From an uncultured Ruminococcus sp. (lineage in GTDB: Bacteria > Bacillota > Clostridia > Oscillospirales > Acutalibacteraceae), in the NCBI GenBank assembly GCA_902765855.1, contig CACXBF010000020.1:1-60338 (forward strand): 60,338 nt of DNA. The letters are read 5' to 3'. Shown piece by piece: positions 52,401-60,239 of the stretch (its first letter is position 1; each line of letters begins with the position of its first letter). The position numbers were made by a program, and so were the translations under genes. The notes beneath the pieces were generated by a model, which saw only the letters and a list, made by a program, of their open reading frames with translations, searched no databases and was not told the origin of the DNA.

Positions 52401-54492
52401 TAAGCCGATTCATAAACAGGAGGTACAGCAGACTAAGGCAGAGGAAACGCCTAAGATGAAAATACCAAAGCCACCTGTTCCAAAGCCTAAAATGCCTATG
52501 GTACCACCTGCGGTTAAGGCAGTTGTTCCAAGCTTTATACATAAGAAACAGCGTCCTGAAATAATGCCTGATATAAAGGAAAAAGAAGAACCTGTTCAGT
52601 CTAAAGTAGAAAAACCGGTTAAACAAAAGACTGAAAAGAAAAAGAATAGTAGGGCATCTGAAGCAAAAAAAGCTATAAAAAAGAAAACTCAAATGCTCAA
52701 GCTTTTTAGTGACGATGAAGATCTTGATTCTGATGATTTTGATTTAAACAATGAAAATCGTGAAATTGAAGAATATTCGAGTAAGAATGATGAAAGAGAA
52801 ATTCGTTCAGAGATAAATAACAATTATCGTAAACTTACATTTCGGTCAATAATTGTTGCAATCGGACTTGTATTTTCAATAACACTGGATATACTTGTTG
52901 GTGTTATGAGCGAAGTCTTTATGAATATGCCTTTTGGTTGGCTTTTGGTTGCATTTTTAAACGCAATAATTTTGTGCGTATGTGTAGTAACTTGTTATGT
53001 TCCTATAATAAACGGAATACTTCCTCTAAGATACTTTAAGGCTAATTCTGATACAAGTCTTGCGGTTGCGTCTTTTGCCGGAATACTTCAGGCTTTTGTA
53101 TCATTTTTCTCTCCGCAAAGCTTTATAAATGGTTATCTTCATTACTATACTACACTTGTAATTCTTGGACTCTTGCTGAACTGCATAGGTAGAATGTTGA
53201 TAATTATTCGTGTTCATGATAACTTTAAGTTTATTATGAAAAATCCTGAACTCTATGCAGGTAAGATTTATACTGATGAGAAAAACGCAAAAAGAATGTT
53301 TACGGGAGCGCCGCTTAATAAACCTCTTATTGCTTACAGAAAAAAGACAAAGTTCTTGAGCAATTTCTTACAGCTTTCATATGCACCTGACCCGAGTGAA
53401 AATATTGCTGCTAAGATTGCACCGATTACTTCTGTTGTGGCTATTGCAGTAGCTTTGCTTTACGCGTTTATTGGCGGTGGAGTTGCTGAGGGCGCAAGTG
53501 CATTCGTACTTTTTGCGATAATACTTACACCTGTTTGTCAGCTTATAGCTGTCAATCTTCCTATTAAAAAGCTTTGTTCAGCAGTTGTTAAAAAGGGTTC
53601 TATGGTTACAAGCTATGAATCAGTAAAGCAATTCTGCGATACAAATGCTATTATTGTAGATGCAAATGACCTATATCCGTCGGGAACTGTTACAATGAGC
53701 GGAATTAAAACTTTTAGTGGAAGTAAAGTAGATGACGCTATTCGTGGTGCGGCGGCAGTTATGTTTGCAGTCAAAGCACCTATGTCGAGCATGTTCGATA
53801 ATATCATTAAAAGTAAGCGAGACACACTGCCTCATGTTGAAAGCGTTATCTATGAAGACGGTCTTGGACTTGTTGGCTGGGTGGCAGGTCAGAGAATACT
53901 TCTTGGAAACCGTAGACTTCTTGAGGCTCATGGAATTAAAGTGCCATCTGTTGAATACGAAAAGAAGTATACAGATAAGAGCAAACAAGCGGTCTATTTA
54001 TCACTTGGTGGAGAGCTTGTAGCAATGTTTATAGTTACTTATAAGGGTAGTTCCTATATTGCTGAAGAGCTTAGAAGCCTTGAACAGAATGGTGTTACTA
54101 TTCTTGTAAGAACGATTGATTCTAACATAACTCAAGATAGAATTGCTGAAGACTTTGGTGTTTTCTATCGTTCAGTTAAGATATTGCCGACAGGTTTGGG
54201 AAATATAACTAAGGAAATGACAGATACACCTGATGAAGAAACTCGTGCATATATTGCAACAAAGGGTGGCATACAGTCATTTGCAAGAGCAATTTCGGGC
54301 TGTATAAGAATTAAGTCAAATGTTACACTTTCAATTTTCTTACAAATGGCAGGAATTATTTTAGGATTTGTTCTTGTTGGTGTAATTACATTTATATCAG
54401 GAATTGCAAGACTTAATATCCTCGAATTGCTTATTATGTATGTTTTCTGCATAATTGTAGGTATAGTTGCACCGACTATACGAAAACCATAA
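49447..54492 (+). CDS. Giant repeat protein with C-terminal degenerate P-type ATPase
   Basis: 1681 residues. Residues 1 to about 1130 are acidic, low-complexity and disordered, with two tandem arrays: nine 13-residue units (50380-50730) and eighteen 12-residue units (51238-51885). Residues about 1137-1370 hold about six membrane helices. A cytosolic domain follows, and a final helix pair (about 1627-1677). The layout equals a P-type ATPase, and I-I-V-D-A-N-D-L-Y-P at Asp1405 aligns with the I-C-S-D-K-T-G-T-L-T phosphorylation loop, but Lys-Thr-Gly-Thr is lost and no G-D-G-x-N-D hinge is seen. Transport is unlikely. Start with GGGGGA. The role is unknown; rlmB and rpe flank it. Confidence 0.8.
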   Translation: MSEEKRTPDKLEDKALNDMTDDFGDVFSEIKDKSDVESKENQLEEESAIRGIFGRIKKKNSNQQNSVSETEKKTSSMKLSDSQEILDLSKKVTESAKKEAVVIVKAEEESKGVTTITMKIPKLTDEKLAEITEEKNQADIPEKKSQNEEKKSEIKNQDSNNEVDNTADIQKQTEQKIEKNESDEQEEKISEDFSQDIDEKPSFKSKFSKFLSTAKEKALYYLGFEDDENYDDDVIFSTSSGVERSKNANPLDFDEEYKENIVYQASDDEKKDDKPDLLKVAAQNTTINTDFALTEDKTKENNSQDNAEADKKSIVAETKTESDEKSVVVEIKTESDEKPVVAETKTESDEKPVAAENKTESDEKSVVVEIKTESDEKPIIAETKTKADQKPVVAETKTESDEKSVVAEIETEADEKPVVAETKTESDEKPITAEIKSDTKVYKKKTDDELTFDEILAEEKRSRISIDIALDDDELNEDVSDSPLSDQLDFSVLSEQVAGDVLREPRRPQKSKIIKPVEAETKTEESAKPVELENKSDENDINFESVAKQIMAETKVEKPVSKPAQNEVQNDDFEFDSPFIQIIDMPTKKHIEKKSEPVEQAVVEEKAKPVEQAVVEEKAEPIEQAVVEETAEPVEQAVVEKKAEPVEQAVVEETAEPVEQAVVEKKAEPVEQAVVEEKAEPVEQAVVEKKAEPVEQVVVEEKAKPVEQAVVDEKAEPVEQAVVEEKAEPVEQAVVEEKAEPVEQAVVEKEAELVEQAVVEEKAESVEQTVVEEKAEPVEQAVAEKKAELVEQAVVEEKAESVEQSVVEEKAEPKLEDSANPFIRIVDKTQPKQKPTAPIIQSKAFNPVIVENEKPIQEFKLDFEKENIPKTLLIYKRSLETSSFVVMAGKFTKTVRSEYRAYRYRPKPPEPPTSLDDKQNPPKGEQPKQQDKQEKSDESGKASVFGEFSFKKHKKRSELEQQPAINSEPEKNVQTQTEQKHTSVVKPIHKQEVQQTKAEETPKMKIPKPPVPKPKMPMVPPAVKAVVPSFIHKKQRPEIMPDIKEKEEPVQSKVEKPVKQKTEKKKNSRASEAKKAIKKKTQMLKLFSDDEDLDSDDFDLNNENREIEEYSSKNDEREIRSEINNNYRKLTFRSIIVAIGLVFSITLDILVGVMSEVFMNMPFGWLLVAFLNAIILCVCVVTCYVPIINGILPLRYFKANSDTSLAVASFAGILQAFVSFFSPQSFINGYLHYYTTLVILGLLLNCIGRMLIIIRVHDNFKFIMKNPELYAGKIYTDEKNAKRMFTGAPLNKPLIAYRKKTKFLSNFLQLSYAPDPSENIAAKIAPITSVVAIAVALLYAFIGGGVAEGASAFVLFAIILTPVCQLIAVNLPIKKLCSAVVKKGSMVTSYESVKQFCDTNAIIVDANDLYPSGTVTMSGIKTFSGSKVDDAIRGAAAVMFAVKAPMSSMFDNIIKSKRDTLPHVESVIYEDGLGLVGWVAGQRILLGNRRLLEAHGIKVPSVEYEKKYTDKSKQAVYLSLGGELVAMFIVTYKGSSYIAEELRSLEQNGVTILVRTIDSNITQDRIAEDFGVFYRSVKILPTGLGNITKEMTDTPDEETRAYIATKGGIQSFARAISGCIRIKSNVTLSIFLQMAGIILGFVLVGVITFISGIARLNILELLIMYVFCIIVGIVAPTIRKP
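50380..50766 (+). repeat. 39-bp in-frame tandem repeat array
   Basis: Nine units plus a partial one, consensus K-P-V-V-A-E-T-K-T-E-S-D-E. Units vary at a few positions; units 2 and 5 are identical. Confidence 0.85.
51238..51885 (+). repeat. 36-bp in-frame tandem repeat array
   Basis: Eighteen units, consensus V-E-Q-A-V-V-E-E-K-A-E-P. Many units are identical at the DNA level and alternate between E-E-T-A, E-K-K-A and E-E-K-A forms. Slippage or recombination can change copy number without frameshift. Other frames are open through the array only because the unit length is a multiple of three. Confidence 0.9.
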
Positions 54493-54517
54493 AAATTCTG
54501 AAAGGGAATGATTGATA

Positions 54518-55171
54518 ATGAAGATTGCACCATCAATGCTTTCTTGTGATTTTGCTAAAATGGGAGATGAATTAGTCAGAATAGATAAGGGTGGAGCAGA
54601 TTGGATTCATCTTGATGTTATGGACGGACATTTCGTTCCTAATATTACAATAGGTCCTGCAATAGTATCTGCACTTCGCCCATACTCTAAGCTTCCTTTT
54701 GATGTTCACCTTATGATTGATTATCCGCTTGATTATATAGAGCAATTTGTTAAAGCAGGAGCGGATATAATTACCTTCCATATTGAAGCAAAGTCCGATA
54801 TTCAGGCAACTATTGACAAGATTAAATCTTTTGGTGTAAAGCCCGGACTTGTGGTAAAACCAAAGACATCTGCTGAGGAAGTATTCCCCTACTTAGAACA
54901 GGTTGATTTGATACTTGTTATGACAGTAGAGCCTGGTTTTGGTGGACAAAGCTTTATGGCAGATATGCTTCCAAAGGTTACTGCTATAAAAGAAAAAGCC
55001 AAGGAATTAGGCAAAGATATGCTTGTAGAAATTGATGGTGGAGTTAATGATAAGACAATTTCTCAGGCTGCTAAGTTTGGTGTTGATGTGTGCGTATCAG
55101 GAACAGGTGTTTTCAAAGCATCTGACGCAAAGGAAGTTATTGATAATTTAAAGCGTTTATCTGAAGTTTAA
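54518..55171 (+). CDS. rpe: Ribulose-phosphate 3-epimerase
   Basis: 217 residues, TIM barrel of the pentose phosphate pathway. A-P-S-M-L-S-C-D-F, H-L-D-V-M-D-G-H-F-V-P-N, D-V-H-L-M-I, V-E-P-G-F-G-G-Q and E-I-D-G-G-V carry the metal ligands and phosphate site. The ATG at 54518 has AAAGGGA; TTG 54512 is less likely. It follows the giant gene by 25 bases. Confidence 0.95.
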   Translation: MKIAPSMLSCDFAKMGDELVRIDKGGADWIHLDVMDGHFVPNITIGPAIVSALRPYSKLPFDVHLMIDYPLDYIEQFVKAGADIITFHIEAKSDIQATIDKIKSFGVKPGLVVKPKTSAEEVFPYLEQVDLILVMTVEPGFGGQSFMADMLPKVTAIKEKAKELGKDMLVEIDGGVNDKTISQAAKFGVDVCVSGTGVFKASDAKEVIDNLKRLSEV

Positions 55172-55177
55172 TAGTAA

Positions 55178-55213
55178 AAGCCGTCCTAGTGAAGGACGGC
55201 TTTATTTTATAGT
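55178..55213. terminator. Terminator between rpe and the TetR gene
   Basis: AAAGCCGTCCT / AGGACGGCTTT stem followed by ATTTTAT; convergent use is likely. Confidence 0.85.
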
Positions 55214-55725
55214 GTTCGTTTGTTGTATTCTGAATTAATAATTTCACAAATTTCCTCAGGTGTTTCTTTGCAACCATTATTAAGCCACATTTTTATAATA
55301 GCTGTAATTCCACTTCTGAAAAATTCACAATGGTACTCAATAAATTTATTATTAAAATGCTTAAATGCAAGTTCCTCACTATAACCTATGATTTTATAAT
55401 TACTGTCGTATCCAAGCTTGAAGTATGTTTTATATAATAGTTGATTTTCTTTTATGTGATGGAATAATTTAAGAAAGAAATCGTGATTTTGCTTTGGTTC
55501 AAAATAGTTATAGAAATAGTTTTCTTCGAGAGTCTTTCTTATAGTATCTGCAAGGTCGTATATATCAACATAGTTAGCATAGAATGTTGTGCGGTTCAAG
55601 CCGGATTTCTTACATATTTCTGAAACAGATATTTGATTTAACTCTTTCTCCTGTATTAAATCTAAAAATACGGCCTCTATTTTTGCACGAGATTCTTTAC
55701 GGCGTTTGTTGTTTTTAACATTCAT
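55207..55725 (-). CDS. TetR-family transcriptional regulator
   Basis: 172 residues. The N-terminal helix-turn-helix reads I-S-V-S-E-I-C-K-K-S-G-L-N-R-T-T-F-Y-A-N-Y, the classic TetR recognition region. The ligand domain is not assignable. Start with GGAGG. It is divergent from two membrane-protein genes, which it probably controls through the shared spacer. Confidence 0.9.
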   Translation of the reverse strand: MNVKNNKRRKESRAKIEAVFLDLIQEKELNQISVSEICKKSGLNRTTFYANYVDIYDLADTIRKTLEENYFYNYFEPKQNHDFFLKLFHHIKENQLLYKTYFKLGYDSNYKIIGYSEELAFKHFNNKFIEYHCEFFRSGITAIIKMWLNNGCKETPEEICEIINSEYNKRTL

Positions 55726-55801
55726 TAGAAACCTCCATTATCTCAACACTTATAGGTGAATTGATGATTGTTTTAGGCTATTTAATTATATTATAATCTT
55801 A

Positions 55802-55828
55802 TTAACAGAACAAGTGTTGCTTTGTTAA
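55802..55828. promoter_or_regulatory. Putative TetR operator
   Basis: Nested inverted repeats TTAACA/TGTTAA and AACA/TGTT, directly after a TATAAT box of the rightward promoter in the divergent spacer. Confidence 0.45.
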
Positions 55829-55853
55829 TTTTATTTTATGGAGGTATTTTAAA

Positions 55854-56222
55854 ATGAAAAAAAGCAGTTTTGTGGCGATGATTTTAGGTACAGTGAGCGG
55901 TATTTTATTTGCATTGGGTATGTGTATGGCTTTGATTCAGGAGTGGAATACATTTACTCAGGGAATTATTTTAGGTTTGCTTGGTTTAATACTTGGCCTT
56001 ATAACATTTCTTGTTTGGCGAAAAATGGAGAATAAAAAGCCAATTAAACTATCTGGAAAAACTTTTGCAACTACATTTATTGGTATAATTGGAGCTTTAG
56101 CATTAGGTGTGGGTATGTGTTTCACTATGGTATGGCAAAATATGCTTTTGGGTATTATTATTGGAATTGTAGGAATTTTAATTTTACTTAGTTTGATTCC
56201 TGTTATTAAAGGAATTAAGTGA
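55854..56222 (+). CDS. Small membrane protein with internal duplication
   Basis: 122 residues, four membrane segments in two repeats: I-L-G-T-V-S-G-I-L-F-A-L-G-M-C-M and F-I-G-I-I-G-A-L-A-L-G-V-G-M-C-F. Function unknown. The ATG has GGAGG. It is the first gene on the right of the TetR gene. Confidence 0.75.
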   Translation: MKKSSFVAMILGTVSGILFALGMCMALIQEWNTFTQGIILGLLGLILGLITFLVWRKMENKKPIKLSGKTFATTFIGIIGALALGVGMCFTMVWQNMLLGIIIGIVGILILLSLIPVIKGIK

Positions 56223-56240
56223 TTTTAAAAATGAAATTTT

Positions 56241-56912
56241 ATGAATAAAATAAAGAAAAATGTTATTTCGCAAATAGAAAAAACACAAACAGGCAACCGT
56301 ATCTTACATAATGCGAGATATAGAATAATTTTTACTGCCTCTATAAGCCTTATAATAAATATTGCATATGCTTTTTATAATGGAATTCTTGGAATAGTGT
56401 ATGCGTCATTTTGGTTTTTGGCAATGTTTGCGTATTATACACTTTTATCAGTTATGCGTTTTTCGGCAGTTTTATATGAATATAAAAATAAAAGACATAA
56501 CGAAAAATTCGTAATGAGATTTATAGGTATTATGCTGATTATAATGAGCTTTGTTTTATCAGGTTCGGTTTATTATAGCATTGCTAATGATGTGGCAAAT
56601 AAAAATAATAAAATAGTTATGATAACCATTGCAACATATACTTTTTATAAGATTATAATGGCTATTATAAATCTTGTTAAAACAAAAAAGTATAAGTCAT
56701 TTTTGCTTATCACGATAAGAAATATAGCACTTGCAGATGCAGCAGTATCAATATTTTCCTTACAACGTTCTATGCTCGTATCTTTTGAAGGAATGACTTC
56801 GGAAAATATTCGCATTATGAATATATGTACTGGAATTGGAGTATGTCTGATTGTATTTACATTGGGATTGATTATGGCTTGCGGAATAATTGATAAAAAG
56901 AATAAAATATGA
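56241..56912 (+). CDS. Hypothetical polytopic membrane protein
   Basis: 223 residues with about six membrane segments and a basic first 30 residues. Not recognised. It has a weak ribosome binding site and lies 18 bases after the previous gene, so it probably depends on translational coupling. Confidence 0.65.
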   Translation: MNKIKKNVISQIEKTQTGNRILHNARYRIIFTASISLIINIAYAFYNGILGIVYASFWFLAMFAYYTLLSVMRFSAVLYEYKNKRHNEKFVMRFIGIMLIIMSFVLSGSVYYSIANDVANKNNKIVMITIATYTFYKIIMAIINLVKTKKYKSFLLITIRNIALADAAVSIFSLQRSMLVSFEGMTSENIRIMNICTGIGVCLIVFTLGLIMACGIIDKKNKI

Positions 56913-57023
56913 ATATTCAGAGGGATATAGGTTATAAATCTATATCCTTTTTTGTTGAAATTTATAGCTTTATAAATTATAATATGCTATACTAAATTAA
57001 ATGAATTTATAAGGAGTTAGAGT

Positions 57024-57602
57024 ATGATAGATAATTTTGCTGAACTTGAAAATAAATGTAAGCAGTGCCAAAAATGTGGATTATGTGAAACTCGTACTAA
57101 TGTTGTTTTCGGAGTAGGAGTTCCTAATGCGGAGGTTATGTTTATAGGAGAAGGCCCTGGACAATATGAGGACGAGCAAGGAGAGCCTTTTGTTGGCAGA
57201 GGAGGAAAACTTCTTGATAAAATGCTTGAGGCTGTTGACCTTGATAGAAAGAAAAATATCTATATTGCAAATATTGTAAAATGTCGTCCACCTAAAAATC
57301 GTGACCCGCTTCCGGAGGAACAGACGGCTTGTGTGGACTGGCTGAGAAATCAGTTTGCATTGATTCGTCCAAAGATTATTGTATGCCTCGGAAGAATTGC
57401 TGCTGCAAAAATTATAAAGCCTGATATTAAGATTACAAAAGAGCATGGGATTTTCTTTGAAAAGGGTAATGTGCTTATGATGGCAACTTTACACCCTGCG
57501 GCTTTGCTGAGAAATCCAAATAATAAACCTGCGGCTTTTGAGGATTATCTAAAATTACAGGAAAAGATAAAAGAAATATGTGAACATACATATGAAAATT
57601 AA
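57024..57602 (+). CDS. Uracil-DNA glycosylase, family 4 (iron-sulfur type)
   Basis: 192 residues. F-I-G-E-G-P-G-Q-Y-E-D-E-Q-G-E-P-F-V-G-R is the uracil pocket and H-P-A-A-L-L-R-N-P the second motif. Cys in C-Q-K-C-G-L-C, V-K-C-R-P-P and T-A-C-V can hold the 4Fe-4S cluster. It removes uracil from DNA. Start with AAGGAG. Confidence 0.92.
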   Translation: MIDNFAELENKCKQCQKCGLCETRTNVVFGVGVPNAEVMFIGEGPGQYEDEQGEPFVGRGGKLLDKMLEAVDLDRKKNIYIANIVKCRPPKNRDPLPEEQTACVDWLRNQFALIRPKIIVCLGRIAAAKIIKPDIKITKEHGIFFEKGNVLMMATLHPAALLRNPNNKPAAFEDYLKLQEKIKEICEHTYEN

Positions 57603-57628
57603 GATTATTTGAGATAGGGGAGAGTTGG

Positions 57629-57814
57629 ATGAAAAATCCAAAGGTTTTAGCGTTTTATATTGTGGCTATACTAATTATTGTTGCGATAGCAATTCTTGCA
57701 CTAACTGTTTCGGGCAATTCTGGCGCTTTTTATCTTTGTCTAGGAATTATAGTTGGAGTAGTTGTTATTATTTTGTCAAAACTTATTATGAAAAGAAAAT
57801 TTAAGAAAAAATAA
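57629..57814 (+). CDS. Small two-helix membrane protein
   Basis: 61 residues: two hydrophobic segments separated by a short loop (S-G-N-S-G-A) and a Lys-rich end. Not recognised. Start with GGGGAG. It is 26 bases after the glycosylase gene. Confidence 0.6.
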   Translation: MKNPKVLAFYIVAILIIVAIAILALTVSGNSGAFYLCLGIIVGVVVIILSKLIMKRKFKKK

Positions 57815-57828
57815 AAGGAGTGTTTAAA

Positions 57829-58170
57829 ATGCCATTTATTGAATTGAAAGCATCTGTATCTATATCAAAAGAAAAGGAAATCGAGCTAAAATCAGCTTTT
57901 GGAGAGGCTATTACTATTATTCCCGGTAAGAGTGAACAATGGCTTATGCTGAATTTTTGTGATGAGCAGAGAATGTGGTTTAAAGGTTCTGAAAAACCTT
58001 GTGCAGTGCTTGAAATCAAGATTTATGGCAGCTCATCTGCAAAAAATTATGATAATCTGACGTCTAAGTTAACAGAGATTATTTCGGATAAGCTTGGAAT
58101 TTCAAGTGATAGGATTTATGTAAAATATGATGAAATAGAATATTGGGGTTATGCAGGAAGCAATTTTTAA
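57829..58170 (+). CDS. Tautomerase/MIF-superfamily protein
   Basis: 113 residues. Met is followed by Pro (M-P-F-I-E-L-K), the catalytic N-terminal proline of this superfamily after Met removal. Length and the middle I-P-G-K-S-E-Q-W-L-M fit MIF-like phenylpyruvate tautomerases. The ATG at 57829 has AAGGAG. Substrate unknown. Confidence 0.85.
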   Translation: MPFIELKASVSISKEKEIELKSAFGEAITIIPGKSEQWLMLNFCDEQRMWFKGSEKPCAVLEIKIYGSSSAKNYDNLTSKLTEIISDKLGISSDRIYVKYDEIEYWGYAGSNF

Positions 58171-58380
58171 TTAAAATATCTGATTGCAAACAAATATGTT
58201 TTAAAATTGCACAATTATGAATCACATATTAACGATTACAATTAAATGTTTATAAAGATATTTTTTGAAAGAACTGTTTTTAAAATTTAGTATTATTCAA
58301 CAAAATATCACAAAAATAATACACGATAATAACCATTGTTTTAATAAAATCACTATTGAAATAGGTAACTTAAGATATAT

Positions 58381-58428
58381 TATACAATATTTTAGCTTTA
58401 TACAACCTTGAAATGGCGATATTGTATA
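58381..58428. promoter_or_regulatory. Inverted repeat in the PadR upstream spacer
   Basis: TATACAATAT (58381-58390) is complementary to ATATTGTATA (58419-58428) with a 28-base loop. It could be an operator pair or a weak hairpin. Confidence 0.3.
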
Positions 58429-58448
58429 AATTGCAAAATTTAAAATTA

Positions 58449-58468
58449 AAATACTATTGGTAGTATTT
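58449..58468. promoter_or_regulatory. Perfect 8-4-8 inverted repeat, possible PadR operator
   Basis: AAATACTA-TTGG-TAGTATTT lies 46 bases upstream of the PadR promoter TTGATT (58514-58519) and TATAAT (58536-58541), spaced 16 bases. The other bases of the 405-base spacer from 58171 show no gene. Confidence 0.45.
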
Positions 58469-58575
58469 GTATGATAAATTGTAAATTTATTGTGTATAAT
58501 GTAATATATGCTCTTGATTTTATTTTATATTATGTTATAATAATAATGACATTTAAAAAAGAAAGGTGATTATTT

Positions 58576-58965
58576 ATGGGCAGAACTTTAGGAAAAGAAT
58601 CCAACCATTCTTTTGAGGATTACTTCAAGAGAGCTACAAGTCCTATGCTTACATTATTTCTTCTTAATGAGAAGCCAATGTATGTATATAAGCTTTCTCA
58701 GGAGCTTGAAAAACGTAGTAACAAAGTCTATAAAATGAATTTTCTCTATCCTGTACTATATCGTCTTCAGGAGCAAGGCTATGTTGTAGAGTATTCTCAG
58801 GAAATTACTGAAAGCCACAGAACTCGCAACTATTATGCTATTACTGATGAGGGTAAACAATATCTCAAGAAAATGATAGAGCAATATAAGGGACTTCTTA
58901 GTGCTGTTGATGTTATTATGAATAATGAATCAAGTGAAGATACTTCAGAAACTGAGGATGTTTGA
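58576..58965 (+). CDS. PadR-family transcriptional regulator
   Basis: 129 residues. Winged helix with Y-V-Y-K-L-S-Q-E-L, M-N-F-L-Y-P-V-L-Y-R-L-Q-E-Q-G-Y-V and R-N-Y-Y-A-I-T-D-E-G-K, then a dimerisation helix. Acidic tail. PadR proteins repress often transporter or stress genes and themselves. Start with GAAAGGTG. It has its own terminator. Confidence 0.9.
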   Translation: MGRTLGKESNHSFEDYFKRATSPMLTLFLLNEKPMYVYKLSQELEKRSNKVYKMNFLYPVLYRLQEQGYVVEYSQEITESHRTRNYYAITDEGKQYLKKMIEQYKGLLSAVDVIMNNESSEDTSETEDV

Positions 58966-59007
58966 GTTAGATAGCTTTTAAATGTTTGGTTTATATCAAA
59001 ATTTTTT

Positions 59008-59046
59008 ACACCGTATACTTTATATAAGGTATGCGGTGTTTTTTGT
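59008..59046 (+). terminator. Terminator of the PadR gene
   Basis: ACACCGTATAC / GGTATGCGGTGT stem (with G-U) followed by TTTTTT. Confidence 0.85.
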
Positions 59047-59123
59047 TTAATTTTATTATTGATAATTGGTAGCTTTTGTGTTAAAATAAATAATATAAAA
59101 CCTATAGACTTTGAGGTGATAGT

Positions 59124-59561
59124 GTGAAAATTTCTACAAAAGGAAGATATGCTGTAAGATTTCTTGTAGATTTGGCAGAACATAAAAATGATGGTTTTAT
59201 TGCACTTAAAGATGTTGCAGAGCGTCAAAGTATATCAAAAAAATATCTTGAACAGATTGTACCGCTTTTGAACAAATCAGGTGTTCTAAAGGCTAATCGT
59301 GGTTATCAGGGCGGATATATGCTTGCTAAGGACCCTAAGGAGCTTACTATATGTGAAATTTTGAAAATTACTGAAGGTAGTATAGCACCTGTTTCTTGTC
59401 TTGATTTTGAACCTGTTCAATGTGAGCGTGCAGAGGAATGTTCAACGCTCTATGTCTGGCAGGGACTTTATAAGGTTATTACAGATTATCTTGAGGGAAT
59501 AACGATTCAAGATATAGTTGACAAAAATACCGAAAATAGTTACGATAATTATATGATTTAA
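59124..59561 (+). CDS. Rrf2-family regulator with IscR-like cysteines
   Basis: 145 residues. M-K-I-S-T-K-G-R-Y-A-V-R-F-L, S-K-K-Y-L-E-Q-I-V-P-L-L and G-Y-Q-G-G-Y-M-L are the IscR/CymR winged helix. Three Cys (S-C-L-D-F, Q-C-E-R, E-C-S-T; spacing x7 and x5) can bind an iron-sulfur cluster, unlike the Rrf2 protein at 25955. GTG start after GAGGTG. A promoter TTGATA-N17-TAAAAT is upstream. Confidence 0.9.
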   Translation: MKISTKGRYAVRFLVDLAEHKNDGFIALKDVAERQSISKKYLEQIVPLLNKSGVLKANRGYQGGYMLAKDPKELTICEILKITEGSIAPVSCLDFEPVQCERAEECSTLYVWQGLYKVITDYLEGITIQDIVDKNTENSYDNYMI

Positions 59562-59636
59562 TTTTAATTTATCAGTAGCAACTTTTCTTTCCTGACGTAT
59601 AATGTAGTATAACAAACGAAAGGAGAGAAACGAACG

Positions 59637-59771
59637 ATGTGTGGTAACTTCTTAGGTAACAACAGCTGCTGCTGGATTATCATCCTTATCCTTTTGGTTA
59701 GCTGCTGTGGAAATGGTTGTGGATGCGGCAATGAAAACTCCAACAACAACGGTTGCGGTTGTGGCTGCTAA
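59637..59771 (+). CDS. Cys-rich 44-residue small membrane peptide
   Basis: The ATG follows AAGGAGAG. M-C-G-N-F-L-G-N-N-S-C-C-W, a short hydrophobic helix, then C-C-G-N-G-C-G-C-G-N and a G-C-G-C-G-C end: ten Cys in 44 residues. It resembles short proteins of Clostridia labelled chorion-class high-cysteine HCB-like. A metal- or disulfide-rich role is possible; it could be a spore or surface component. It is followed by a strong terminator. Confidence 0.75.
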   Translation: MCGNFLGNNSCCWIIILILLVSCCGNGCGCGNENSNNNGCGCGC

Positions 59772-59782
59772 TTCTCCTTATT

Positions 59783-59825
59783 AAAAAAACGCTGTACGCA
59801 ATTTTCTGCGTACAGCGTTTTTGTG
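59783..59825 (+). terminator. Terminator of the Cys-rich peptide gene
   Basis: AAAACGCTGTACGCA / TGCGTACAGCGTTTT stem followed by T. Confidence 0.9.
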
Positions 59826-60028
59826 TTTATAGGAAATTTCAAGTTTTATCATCAATTAAATTAAGAAACTTTTTGGTGATATTAAAAATATTATTATGTG
59901 CAAATAAAAATAAAACTACCTAAACATAATGTGTTTAAGCAGTTTGTAATGTTTTTACGAGTAACCGTAATTTTGATAGAAAGCCAGTTGGACCATAGTC
60001 AATAAAGTAGACAAGTAAAAGAGCAAAT

Positions 60029-60103
60029 TTACAAAAGATTCATTTCTGCCTGATCAGGAGAGAGGCCGTTATTGTGAGAATGAGGTCTGAGAATACATAC
60101 TCA
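60029..60103 (-). pseudogene. IS3-family transposase remnant (C-terminal end)
   Basis: The minus-strand frame reads I-L-R-P-H-S-H-N-N-G-L-S-P-D-Q-A-E-M-N-L-L and stops. R-P-H-x-x-x-N-G-L-x-P is the C-terminal signature of IS3/IS150-type DDE transposases. The TCTACTTTATTGACTATGG stretch on the same strand after the stop resembles the IS150-type end. Only this tail is left. Confidence 0.7.
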
Positions 60104-60111
60104 AGAGTGCT

Positions 60112-60222
60112 GACTTGGACAAGCTTAAGTTGATAAACAATGCAGAGGACGGCAGTACAGCTTGGTGTACAGACACAAAAGAGCTTTATATTTTGCACTT
60201 AGGTAAATGGATTAAACAATAA
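60112..60222 (+). pseudogene. Truncated phage-like gene upstream of the lysozyme
   Basis: An open frame without start reads D-L-D-K-L-K-L-I-N-N-A-E-D-G-S-T-A-W and ends G-K-W-I-K-Q. It looks like the C terminus of a short phage structural protein, cut by the IS3 remnant. It ends 18 bases before the lysozyme start. Confidence 0.5.
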
Positions 60223-60239
60223 TGAAAGGAAGTTTTATT

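Noticed and set aside
59564-59749. Minus-strand open frame over the Cys-rich peptide
   Set aside because: No ribosome site and Leu/Pro-rich composition; it is the complement of the peptide gene.
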